Positions 1 through 10,654 of a stretch of 64,000 nucleotides of DNA are shown in pieces. The position numbers and the translations under genes are program-made. The stretch lies in assembly GCA_025766275.1 (NCBI GenBank), contig JAFKAC010000020.1:124001-188000 (forward strand), given 5' to 3'. How positions within the stretch are numbered: position 1 is the first letter of the stretch; every line of letters starts with the position of its first letter. Source of the stretch: Lactarius indigo. Its lineage: Eukaryota; Basidiomycota; Agaricomycetes; Russulales; Russulaceae. The notes beneath the pieces are model-generated. The model had not been told where the DNA came from. It searched no databases and saw only the letters and a program-made list of their open reading frames with translations.

Positions 1-372
1 GGGTGATCCAACACGGGTACATTTTTGCCTGTGTTCGGCATTGGATTTCGATCGCCGGGCAGTTGACGGCATCACTCCTGACGATCCCACTCCTGACCAG
101 TTTTTTCTGCACTGGAACGCATGCTTGTCGAGTGAGATGTTGCTACGGAACGCTTTGCTGCAGCGTACACAACTATGTCTCATTGAGGTCTGTGGGTTAC
201 GGTTGCGGGTTGTAGGACGGCTGAAGAATGATAAAAACACCTCGTTTGCCTGGTCACTTCAAGTTGTAATGGGTGGCACCAGTGATTCGCAATGCTCAAC
301 ACTTCTGTCAAAGTTGATCAGCGGCGAATATTTACCTATAAGAACCCCCCCCCCAAGCTCTTGATTCCGACG
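1..372. other. Left-edge stretch and probable promoter
   Basis: Short overlapping open frames occur here but none shows recognisable protein character. A TATA-like sequence (ctataag, near 334-340) followed by a run of C lies about 35 bases before the ATG at 373 and is a plausible core promoter for the next gene. Confidence 0.3.
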
Positions 373-986
373 ATGGCATCTACCAATCCTTCCCTCGACC
401 TGAACCTGTACATGTGCGCAGCCTCCCTTGGGTCGCCCATGGTCGCTTTGGTGCTAGTTCCCCCAGATATCAGTCGAGTGGTGAGTACCCATTCACGCGC
501 CATAGACCAATAGTACTTACCCCTGGGGTTTCGTAGAATATCTTCATATGTCCCCCCACCCAGCAAGTTGTTGATGTTGACGCAACGCCTTGCCGAGCAT
601 TGACTGAACCTACGCCACCCCAAGCTGCAATTCAAACTTCGGGCAATACCCCAAAGCACCCACGCAATCCGATGGGCGAACAGACTGAGCATCCGCCTGC
701 GAAACAGGCAAAGGTCGAAGGGGGACCCTCTCACCTCCAGGTTACCGGACACCCACAACAGGTCGCTGGTGGGGACGACTTGTTAGTACTTCCCCCAATT
801 CTGAAGGATATTTATGATGAACTCATCTCGTCATACGAATTCATTGTGTCGTCATACAACGACCTCATCAGTTTGGCTATGGAGCCTGAAACGAGTGAGG
901 ACGAGCAGGAGAAGCATTGCGTGAGTTTAAAACAAAGGGAGGCGGCAATGCGAGAAGTGGTCCATGGAGCAAGGAAGACCAACTAG
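373..986 (+). CDS. Hypothetical protein, two exons
   Basis: Predicted exons are 373-480 and 537-986, joined by a 56-nt intron (gtgagt...tcgtag). Both are in phase and give 185 residues. The N-terminal 36 residues are hydrophobic. The middle is rich in Pro, Gln and His. The C-terminal part is mixed-charge and probably helical, with an acidic patch (SEDEQEK) and a basic end (GARKTN). I recognise no domain. The gene lies about 590 bp upstream of the DUF6698 gene on the same strand. The start was chosen because a TATA-like box lies just upstream and the ATG opens the frame that splices cleanly into exon 2. The exon structure is inferred only from splice consensus and open frames. Confidence 0.45.
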
Positions 987-1301
987 ATAAGTTAGGTAGC
1001 ACGTAGTAAGATGGAAACTGTAAAGTTGTCAAAAGTGAGCATGAATGAAGCATCGAAATCTGTCCAGGTGCCTGAGATTTAGACATAGAACAAGCGAAGA
1101 TGAGACGATAGGAAGAGAGGAGTGGAGACACGAGGAAGATGGAAGGGATCGACAAGACACGAGTTGGTTGGAGATCATCCGAGATAGGCAGTCAAATCAC
1201 GTGCCGGGCCGACAACTCCAAAATGACCGAAATTGGTTGGAATCATGTGCCTCAAGGGCGTTGGTCTGTATCTTTGGCACTATCGCAGTAATGAATATGG
1301 A

Positions 1302-1323
1302 TGAAAAAAAAAAAAAAAAAAAA
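1302..1323. repeat. Poly-A tract
   Basis: An almost pure run of A lies between the first two genes. It could be the tail of an old retroposed sequence or a simple-sequence expansion; the sequence does not distinguish these. Confidence 0.6.
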
Positions 1324-1578
1324 GGAAGAAAAAAAAAGAAGCTTGGCAATCTCGTGATGTTGCCCAATGCGAATGGCGCGATTGAGCCACCCGTACCACA
1401 ATTAAATTCTTAAAAAGGTAATATGTTTGCTTATTAAGTACATATGTTCAAACGAGCGGATCGCGTCCACATGGCTCCAACCTTGGCCCCCAACCCCAAC
1501 ATGAACGCGCCCAAGGCTGGTTAAAAGGACTCACACCTCAAGACAAATATATGCGTCTCCCCCTTCATCTGTTCACCC

Positions 1579-3577
1579 ATGTCTTCTACTGATCGCTCCT
1601 CCAGCCCATATACATGCAGGGATCGCGGGCAAGACTGTGAGATGAGCCAAACCCCGTTGAGTAGGCCATCTGAAGAACGATTTAAGGAGAAAACAACCCG
1701 CCAAAAATTGTAAGTCGTCGCCTGAGTCCTCCATTATTCACTGAAACCCTATACTGATTTATCCTAACAGAGATGACGACAAAAACCCATTCGCGGATTG
1801 CGGCCGATTCCTCATGCGATGTGTCTACCCCTTCATAGTGGTGGACACACTTGTCGTCGTTGCACAAGAGCTGACATCCCTGGGGTGCACTGACAAATAC
1901 GAGTACCTGTGAGTCGACTCCGTGCACACAAATGGCAATATCTAACACAGGAACATAGGACCGAGGAAATAAAGGAACGCTATGAAGATTATGCTGCGGC
2001 AGCACTGGACTTTAGTGAAGATCTACGGATGCACCTGTCTTGGGGGGATACATGCGTACCCGATATTGGCAGAGCGGTAAGGAGTTTCTTTTTAATCCGC
2101 ACATATCCATGCCACTGACACTTGACACAGATCGTGCGAGGGATGCGGATAAGTCATTCAAGCGACATACATCGTCTCAAGACTAACACCAGGAGACTTG
2201 CCAGCAAGACTGACACCCCACTAGCATTGGCTGGCGACACGAAATCCGATCGTGGCTTCACCAATGATGCACTCGGCCGGATGCTCATTCCCATTCAACA
2301 CCTTAAGGCCTACACAGATGATCCAGTCGAGTCAGTGATTCCTTTATTCACTTATGCTGTTCCGGATGACATCGCCTAGCTTCAGAACCAAGGTTAAAAA
2401 TGGGCTCGTAGGGTACAAGGTAACAGGGGGTGACCCACCGGCCTTCTTGTACGAAGACCCAGAAAACTACGACCCTACTAACCTCCTCTCCAGATTTATG
2501 CGGGGGTATTTCCTTCCTCGAGTATGTTATCCTTAGATTTTTCAAAGCAAGTGCTAACCTTGTCACAGTGTTTGCGTGCTATATTCACAGGGCCAAGGAC
2601 GGCAATGTGAGTACCTTCCTCCAATGACAGACCTGCTCGAGACTCTGTGGCAAAACTGTGCAAAGTCAAGAAAGTCACGGTCCCAATCATTGTGTATGTA
2701 GCGATGCTGGTAAGTTGACTCCATCGATTTCCTCAATACACTACTGACACAGTGATAGGCCCAGTTTACACTGAGCTCTCAGCCAGCATGGTCTGGCCAG
2801 GATGGGAAGTTCAACTACCAAGACTTTGCGGATATGTTATTCCAGGTTTTTAAGCAAGATGACAAATGGACTGATGAAACCATTTGGTGGTGGAACGTGT
2901 AAGTTGTTCTCACTGATGTGGGTCACACTAATTTTAGTCGACAGTGAACTCTTTGGGAATGAGAACGGCCTGAGATCTGCAGGATCTGCCAAAGGGGCAA
3001 CAAGCAGGTTCCTGGAGAAGGTGAAGGACCAGTCCAAGGATCGTCGCGCCGAAAAGGAAGTGGAAGAGGAAGTGCCTAAACAAATGTCGGTCGAAGAGCC
3101 CGGTAAGCACCCGAGCCCATTACACTTCAGTCTATGATATCCATGAATTTAGGCCCATGGGACAAGGACGACTCTGAATTGACTGATACTACAGACGCTG
3201 GCAGAAATGACCCATCTGACACATTGCCGTCGCCTTCGAGTCCGAGGTCACAAACTGCTGGTGCTCACTGAGCGACAACACGAAGCCTCAAGACTTGTAG
3301 CAGAGTCGATGAAGATAGCGACGACGACAGTATGACATTGCCTATCGTGCCACAGTCGCCGAGGAAGCAAAATATTGGGAAACAAAACACTGGTAAACAA
3401 AGGGACACCAGGACCAGGGGTGGGGACCTGGACCTGGAGGACGATAACGGAGAAGGGACAACCCGCTCTGTAAAGCGACTCAAGCTCACAGGCCCCAAAC
3501 CACCCAAATCGGTAATGTCTGTTATTATCTGACAGATAAACCACTGATGGGCCTTCTTATCACAGTGTCGTTGTTAG
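1579..3577 (+). CDS. DUF6698 family protein, premature stop or read-through tail
   Basis: Ten exons splice in phase: 1579-1709, 1771-1908, 1959-2076, 2131-2330, about 2380-2521, 2569-2606, 2631-2709, 2759-2898, 2945-3102, 3153-3271. The protein carries the family landmarks in order: a helical N-terminal region, a linker ending SDRGFTNDALGRML, PPAFLYEDPENYD, the IFTGP block (which only appears after splicing near 2569), and a C-terminal region with TLSSQPAW and TIWWWN. DUF6698 proteins are common in Agaricomycetes and have no known function. The frame meets TGA at 3269-3271, yet stays open beyond it through an acidic, Lys/Arg-rich tail, and splices near 3517-3565 to a last stop at 3575-3577. 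Either the tail is lost by mutation or an unrecognised intron removes the stop. Family assignment is from remembered motifs. Confidence 0.75.
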
Positions 3578-4222
3578 TAGTTTTTCCAACTCTTTTCCAC
3601 GTCATGTCCTGTCCCCAGTTGCGGATCTTGTGCCAGCAGTAGAGATTGTAGAATTACTGAATAAATCAAATCGCGTTATGAACTCTCAAAAGAACCGGCG
3701 TGAGATCGCGAGTAGAATATACAGTGACAAGTGATTGCTGTAGTTTACAATCAACAAGAATCACATCTAAGTTGTGGAAGATCTCACGATTGCTTGCAAC
3801 CCATTAAAATACTTCTGCTCGCGTACAACATGCATTTGGAGGCAGATAGAAGATATAATCCAAAGCTACACACACAACCACATACAAGCCACCGAGTAAT
3901 CAGCTGGTAATTAAAATTCATCGGAATAATTATACTTGCTGGCTGACGGATTTCCGATTTGGGCAAGGATTTGGGGAGCTATCATATGCACTTTCACCGA
4001 TTCGGAAATCTAGAGTCACGTTGTGGCACTTATGGTGATTATAAGTGATAGTAATCACCCAAAATTTTTCATTGTTTTTGCTGATGCAGGTGCACGGTGT
4101 TCAAGTCGAGTTGACTGGCGATATTGTTTGGCTCTGTTATGTCAGTTGAGATTTAGCGACATTTGCAACTGGCGACTGTTATAGTACGCTACCCGGCTAC
4201 CTACTAGTTGCTCGCTCAAAGA
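3578..4222. other. Intergenic, A+T-rich, no gene seen
   Basis: This stretch lies between the 3' ends of the DUF6698 gene and the convergent hen1 gene. No open frame with protein-like composition or clear repeat was seen. Confidence 0.4.
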
Positions 4223-5517
4223 CTACGCTCTATGCCTCTGCTCATGCCTCACTCCGCCACGGCCAGTGAGCAGCTCCACTACCCATTCTTCCGCATCATT
4301 GCATTCCTTGTGCAGTACGAATGACGCATCATTGTCCACAGCATCTATCAGGACCTCGAGCCAACCGCCGCATGCAGACGATATTGCTTCTTCGCGCCAG
4401 AGTTCGAAGATGGTGATGTCGGCAGCACCGATGTTTTGAATGGCGGTCTTGATAGCGGTAACGATGACTTCACGCGATGCTGGCTTCTCTGCGGCAGCAT
4501 GCGCCTCGTAATGATGCGTGGCCAACAACTTGTGGGATTGTCCTCCGTTCACCCTCCCCGAGGCCCACTCTGCGTACCTGGTGGCGCGTCTCGTGGCACT
4601 TTCGTCGCCTTCGCACCTTCGGAAGGTAATGGCTTGACTGGCGCGCATTGTCTCGCCCCCGCGGCCCCAGGGGTCCTTAGTTACCGAGCGTCCAATGCCA
4701 TCGATGATGACCTCGTACCCCCAGTCTGCTGCCACTGCCCTACACCACGCTACGCATTCGTCCACTGTCCACTCGAACTTGTGGTCATCGTGGCGGAACA
4801 CGCGGTCAGTACGCAACGTTGGATCTGGGAAGCCCCATTTATGATCGCCTGGGGCACTGAAGCACACGTTAAAATCGTATGAGGGCGTGGTGAGCAAAAG
4901 AAGACGCGGGGCGTAGTTCCCGAGTAGAATGGGGGCGAAAGAAGCGAGGACGTCCTCGGGAAGATGTTCGATTCTAGACTCGGGTCAGAAAAAAAACCGT
5001 GTACAAGGGTGGAGGGATGTGCAGGTACACTTCGGTGGCGACGATGCAGTCGATGCCTTTGAACGCGGGGTTGGGTTTTTGCAGACCGCCCTCCCAGATC
5101 GATACGTTTAGTTCTTCGAAACGCGTCCAATCGTATGCACGCTTCGGCGGCTCTGTGATATTTATGGCGTACAAGAGGTCGTCGTGCACGATGTCGAGGC
5201 CGTGCAAGTCGCGAATGTGAATTAGGTCAGGCCTTTCGAATACAGCCGGGGCGGGAGTCGCAGACGAGTAGGCGCGCCACGGCGCCGTGTGAGTCAGATG
5301 CTGCAGGAGGACACCCTCGCCACAGCCGACGTCTAGTACCTGTGAGAAAAAAAGTCATTGGATATATGGACGCGACGTTGAAGGGGGCTTGCGACCCTAC
5401 CGACGTGACGCTCTCGCGACGAAGGACATGGAGTACCCAAGCGCGTCGCTGCTCGTGCAACGGTGGTTGGAACCTTACTTCAACGTTCTGAATCTGTTTT
5501 GCAACGCCGTTATCCAT
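4223..5517 (-). CDS. hen1: HEN1-type small RNA 3'-terminal 2'-O-methyltransferase
   Basis: HEN1 enzymes methylate the 2'-OH of the last nucleotide of small RNAs, protecting them from tailing and decay. Exons are 5401-5517, 5029-5339 and 4223-4973 (minus), in phase, giving 392 residues. SAM motif I is VLDVGCGEG at residues 40-48. The family metal-binding motif appears only after splicing: Glu142 is in exon 2, Val143 is split by the intron, and Glu145-His146 are in exon 3, giving TEVIEHL. The later metal-ligand His207 lies in DHKFEWT, and LTTPSYDFN precedes it. All four residues that match the plant HEN1 metal ligands (E, E, H, H) are present, so the enzyme should be active. There are no dsRNA-binding domains, as in fungal and bacterial rather than plant forms. 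The frame stays open upstream of 5517 without another ATG, so an upstream exon cannot be excluded. Confidence 0.93.
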
Positions 5518-6329
5518 AGATGTAGTAGTGCTAGCAGATGATGGGGAGTTGGGGCCCTCACGGCAGGACGGCGAGTCCTTTATACCTTGAGCAGGATCAC
5601 CAGATGTCTCATTCTGTGAATCGACATACGAGTAATAATCTGCCCCTTTTGCCGTCTTAGATGTGTTCAGAGATAAGATTCGGACCTGAGTTGTTCTCGG
5701 ACCATTTTGGACTTTGGGTTGGTTCTACAAGTTACGTTCCAAACGCACGGATCTCACGGCCCGGGCCGCTCTGCACCGGCCTCAAATCCATAGTCTCCGC
5801 CCTAAACACACATTTTGACTGCTTAGATTGCGGTGGCCCATTACGAAATATCCTTACTGTACGACCACCGATCTTTGCATTTTGGTCGCACGTCCCGGAA
5901 GATAAAGTTGAATGAAATAAAATCAAACTTGCGACTGTTGGAAGTGCAGCCGGTTTCACACTGTTTCGTATCCCATTGCCCACCTGTCTCTCCTCGTTCT
6001 CATCCTCGTCTACGTCTTCCCCTCGACATGTTCGTATTCGCGCACAACCTTTCCCTGTCATCAAACAAGGTCAACCAGAAAGTTCAGTAGTTCTCTCAAA
6101 CTGGTGACGAGCATCACGAGGGACAGCACTTGTCCGAAGTGCCCAGTCGATTTCACCCGGGAGGAGTATATGTCTATTGAGCTCGACCTGAGGGACCTTT
6201 GTCAGCTTGCGTAATGTGAAGTGATGGTACGAACCACCAGCTGGAGTAGTACTATTATCGATGAGGTTGCAACCCTAAGAGAAGAATGGGAATCAGCACT
6301 GACCGAACGGGACAAGAAAAGGGCATGCG
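5518..6329. other. Intergenic region upstream of hen1
   Basis: It contains the hen1 promoter and the 3' side of the membrane-protein gene. The hen1 frame stays open back to about 5690 on the minus strand with Ser/Thr-rich sequence, which may be leader or an unseen exon. No other gene was recognised. Confidence 0.35.
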
Positions 6330-7084
6330 CAAGCAAAAAGAGTGAAAATATCCTCGATGCCGCTGGGTAAAATGTCCAAGGTTAGCTCGTCCTCGTTTAT
6401 GCCCTCGTGCTTTGCCTACCAGCCGACGATAACAGCAGTAATAATTCCCAGCATCGTAGAGCCCGCCGCTATGCTTAACCTAACGATCCAAGCCCTCTGA
6501 ACTATAGGGGTAGTACCTGAGACGATGCGATATAATGAGATATATTGTATTTTCTCATTGCATTCTGGGGTTGATCCGAACGTCACTGCGTTTGCCGAGA
6601 CATATATTGACCAAGCCAAGAATGTTCCAAGCCCAAAAGCCGTTATCTGAGAGACGGCCCAAAATCATATGTGCACGGTCATCCATTGAATCACTTGTGT
6701 ATCACGTTACGCCGGAGAAAAGGGACTTAGAAATAATGCACCAGAAAGATAGACTAGGATTCCAAGAAAATACACAATATGTGTCACGAAGATGGCGTTG
6801 TACAGGTCCAGTCGGTTCTGGATGGTCCGAATGATCCCGGTGATGAAGAGGCCAAAACTGGTGAGGCCAGCATTCGCATTGAGAGCGTCGATGAGCTTTT
6901 TGGTTGGACGTCTCCGTGGGACAGCAGCCGTGATAAAGAGATAGTCACGTAGAAATTGATGCGTATCTGCGGTGGGTGCAGACTCAGAGTATAAACCAGA
7001 TAAGGGAAAACGAGAGAACGACGAACTGATCCCAACAACGGAGTTGTCAGAGTTCGCGGGGATTCCTTCGCATGCACCGCTCAT
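6330..7084 (-). CDS. Multi-pass membrane protein, frame uncertain
   Basis: The start at 7084 reads MSGACEGIPANSD, resembling the N-termini of a large uncharacterised Agaricomycete membrane family. Recognisable family blocks follow: IRINFYVT near 6950, NANAGLTSFGLFITGIIRT near 6850, LYNAIFVTHIVYFLGILVY near 6770, WSIYVSANAVTFGS near 6600, and a last hydrophobic segment ending near 6416. A possible last intron (gtaggc...acccag) would add a short hydrophobic tail. The blocks are not all in one frame: IRINFYVT and NANAGLT are offset by one base within a stretch with no obvious intron, and a TGA/TAA-interrupted segment lies near 6680. The gene may have lost its frame or may contain introns I could not place. 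Function of the family is unknown. Confidence 0.5.
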
Positions 7085-8624
7085 GAGTTCTCGCCGCTTG
7101 GGGAGGTAAGGGGGAAGAGTAGTGGTCCGAGCTCGTCGACATATAGGCGACTACGGAACGCAGGAATGGGCTAAGCGACGTACCTGGCGGTCAGAAGCTG
7201 AGCGTTCAATTTCACAGCGCAGTGTGGTCGGGAGTCGCGAAGACTACAGTAGGAGAGCACCCCCGAGTCACAAGAAATGGGGGGGACAAAATTGTAGGAG
7301 TGCTAAGGACAGTCGTTGCGCTCCTAGTAAAGCTATATGACTAGACACACGGGCGTCAAACAATAGATTTTGAAGGTTCCGAATAAGGACGGGTCACCTA
7401 CCTCGACGTAGGCGACTGCTGTATCTGGATATGGGGTCAATGTCGTGGAACAACTTGGTCAATTCTGCTCACCATTCCCTTCTGCATGCGATTCTGACCA
7501 ACTTCTGGGGATGCAGGCGCACCCAAGAGCGCACCACAGAAAGTCTTCCTATGTCACCAACCCACTGTAATAATGCAATGTATGGCGACTGCAATTCGAA
7601 CGATGAGAGAATAAGATAAGTTGCGAAACAAATCGCGGGTAGGCTCAAGGGGGTTGCGGGACTGTAGTGAGTAGGAAAGAGAATGGAACGTATAGTAATC
7701 AGAAACAAAGGAAATCGAGACACGATAACGCACAACTTGTACGCCATCATGTCTGATTTCCTCCTCCTCCAAGTCCGACGACGTGCGCAGTGATTCGTGC
7801 GGATTCTAATGGCGTCCCAAGGGCGATTAAGGGCAAGCGATTAGGTGGTGAGCTGGGTGGTAGGAGTGGTGTGAAACAGAGATTAGATAGGACGAAAGAA
7901 GCCCGTAGCGATCAACAGGAAAACGGACGATGAGATGAAAGAATGGGTTGAACACGAGTTTCGAGGCATGGGCACTCGAGCATCGCCCAGGTGTCCGGGG
8001 TCAAGACGGTAAGGGAGTGTCAATGATACTTTTTTTTTTTTGTTTCGAATCCATACGGAATGACAATCCCGTAGCCAATAACACCTGGCATTGACCAGGA
8101 CTTGCCTAGAATATGGCTTGCGTTCGAGAACCGCTAAAAAAATGCCCTTCTTCATGTAAGACGGACATCGCCGCCAGCAGTACTGAAAACGCGCTTTTCC
8201 TGCTGTATTTAAAAAAAAAAAAAAAAACTATGAAGGTGCAGGCCGCGCGCAGGTCCAACGAAATATGTGACTCGGGACATCTGTCAGCGGCGTTGACTGT
8301 GATATCGGGCAGCGACCCTTGCTTTGGACGACGTGTCAACATAAAGCGCCACGCATATATGCAGGATCCCCATGGACGACCGCAACCACCTCGGGAAAAA
8401 GGTGAGTTCCAGAGATGTGAGGCCAGCAATTTTGCACAGTTCGTGCAAACACCAAAGTTGCCGTTCCGTCAGTGAGGCTGGTGAAAAATCGACGGTAAGA
8501 GGCGAATACACCAGCGGTTGGTTTCAAATCGGGAATAGCCGAGTGACAGCACTTGTTCGCCTTACCCCTTACAGAAACCTAGCCTGCTACAGTATCCCAG
8601 TTAAACACCGCAACCTTTGGCTGA
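7085..8624. other. Long intergenic stretch, no confident gene
   Basis: Homopolymer runs lie at about 8031-8042 (T) and 8211-8227 (A). A minus-strand open frame at 7469-7750 is hydrophobic but matches nothing I recognise. The last few hundred bases should hold the sit4 promoter. Confidence 0.35.
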
Positions 8625-9935
8625 ATGACTCGCTACAACCCAGACGAATGGATTGCACAGCTTATGCGCTGCGAGCACCTCCCTGAGTCTGACATGAAGG
8701 TTCTCTGCGACCGCGTCCGCACAATCCTCGTCGAAGAATCCAATATCCAACCCATCTCAAGTCCTGTCACCATCTGCGGTGACATCCATGGCCAGTTCTG
8801 GGACCTACTAGAGCTGCTCCGCAAGGGTGGGCCCGTACCGGAGACGAGTTACATATTCATGGCACGTACGTGGAACGCAACAGACGTTCCATCTCACTCA
8901 CCCCCCTTCTTTTTCAGGGCGACTTCGTAGACCGGGGACATTATAGCCTAGAGACAGTATCCCTCCTTCTTGCGCTCAAGGCACGGTACGTGGGCTCACT
9001 CACGCGTTCGCCCTCCTTGACGAGCTTTTATCAAGTTATCCCGATAAGATTTCGCTACTTCGTGGGAACCACGAGAGTAGACAGATAACGCAAGTCTATG
9101 GATTTTACGGTATGCCCGCCCAACCCTGCACATTCACCCGCTGTCCGACACCTGTGGAGAGGAGTGTCAGCAAAAGTACGGTAGCGCCTCTGTATGGAAA
9201 GCGTGTTGCAGTGTCTTTGATTACCTCAACCTTGCTGCGGTACGTGTCTCATTGCCATCCCCACACTCCCCATTCATTATAATGCGTATAGATAATCGAT
9301 GGCGAGGTGCTTTGTGTTCACGGAGGGCTTTCGCCGGATATCCGCACCCTCGACCAAATTCGCGTCCTGTCGCGAGCTCAAGAAATCCCGCACGAGGGTG
9401 CATTTTGCGGTGAGTCACGTCTCGTACGCAAGGGCCTGGATTGGCGTAATTTGTTATCATAGATCTCATGTGGTCTGACCCGGATGATGTCGAAAACTGG
9501 GCGGTTAGCCCACGCGGTGCCGGGTGGCTTTTCGGCGGCAGCATTACGCGCGAGGTGCGACCACCCTTGTTTTTCTTCCTGCATTCGTCCCTTCTGAGAC
9601 GTATACATAGTTTAACCACGTCAACTCACTCTCGCTTATCGCTCGCGCGCATCAGCTCGTGCAGGAGGGTTACAAATATATGTTTGACGAGGCGCTGGCG
9701 ACCGTATGGTCCGCGCCAAACTACTGCTACCGCTGTGGGAACATGGCCGCGATTCTCACTATTCGGGAGGACGGCACGCGTGGATTTACGGTGTATGGCC
9801 CCGCCGAGGAGAACGAGCGGGACGCGGCGCAGCAACGGACGAGACGCGTGGTGCGTTGCATGTTCGTTCAACACGACCCTCTGTGCGTACTCACCCAGGG
9901 CCTTTCGAAAGGGCAATATGCCATATTTTGTGTAG
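8625..9935 (+). CDS. sit4: Serine/threonine protein phosphatase, Sit4/PP6 type
   Basis: Catalytic subunit of the PP2A-like PP6/Sit4 phosphatase, acting in growth, cell-cycle entry and nutrient signalling with SAP-type partners. Eight exons (8625-8861, 8918-8985, 9036-9109, 9160-9239, 9292-9409, 9463-9554, 9611-9850, 9912-9935) give 310 residues, the usual size. The metal and phosphate motifs are all present in order: [73 protein letters not shown] and [15 protein letters not shown] favour Sit4 over PP2A and PP4. Oddities: intron 1 needs a GC donor (ATG then gcacgt), and the last exon ends PYFV instead of the family's leucine-ended PYFL or YFL. The start ATG matches the usual distance to GDIHGQ. 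Confidence 0.93.
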
Positions 9936-10654
9936 GTCATAGCGAACCGTCGTCATATATATTTCACTGTACCCTCTATTCTTTCCTGTCAAGCAACCTA
10001 GTCCCTTCGTTCTATCGCTCGATCAAGAGGCATTGTTATATGCATCTGACTGGCATCCTCATTTGCCTCTCAATCCGCGGATTTTGTTGAGCAAATTTGG
10101 ATGACGTCACATCACGTGCGTTAAATGTGTCGCCTTTTCACCATTCTTGCCCTCTAGCCAATTGTAGAGTATCAAGTTAACATCTCTCGGTTTTGCTTTC
10201 TTCCCAATGCTGCCGAAGCATTACCGTGACTGACCATGAAAAACCTGTTGATAATACATAATAGGCATGTTTGACCAATCGGAACACGCCCTAGTCTCTG
10301 CTGCATCTGGTTCTTGCATCCGGCAATAAGTCTCATGGAGTTTAACGCGCGACACTTCAGAGAACAGAGCCATTGAGAAGGAGCACAGGCGCTCAGGCCC
10401 AAGCACCACTTTGGCCATATCCGCGGGTTGGGGTAGAGGCGGGAGAGTCTGGATTGATTCGGCAAACATTGGACAAAGAAAAACACAATTACTCGATTGC
10501 CGTAACAATAATATACTTCGACTTCGTCATCCCAATGGCGCTACAGTAGCAGAATTGCAGTAATAAAACACAAGGGTCAGTAACGTACAGCATATAAGCC
10601 ATATAATGTTCGCCTTTACACACCCGTAGATGCCGTGCCCCCGTCCCACCTTTA
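9936..10654. other. Intergenic, convergent 3' ends
   Basis: This lies between the convergent sit4 and NLR genes. No coding or repeat signal stands out. Confidence 0.4.
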
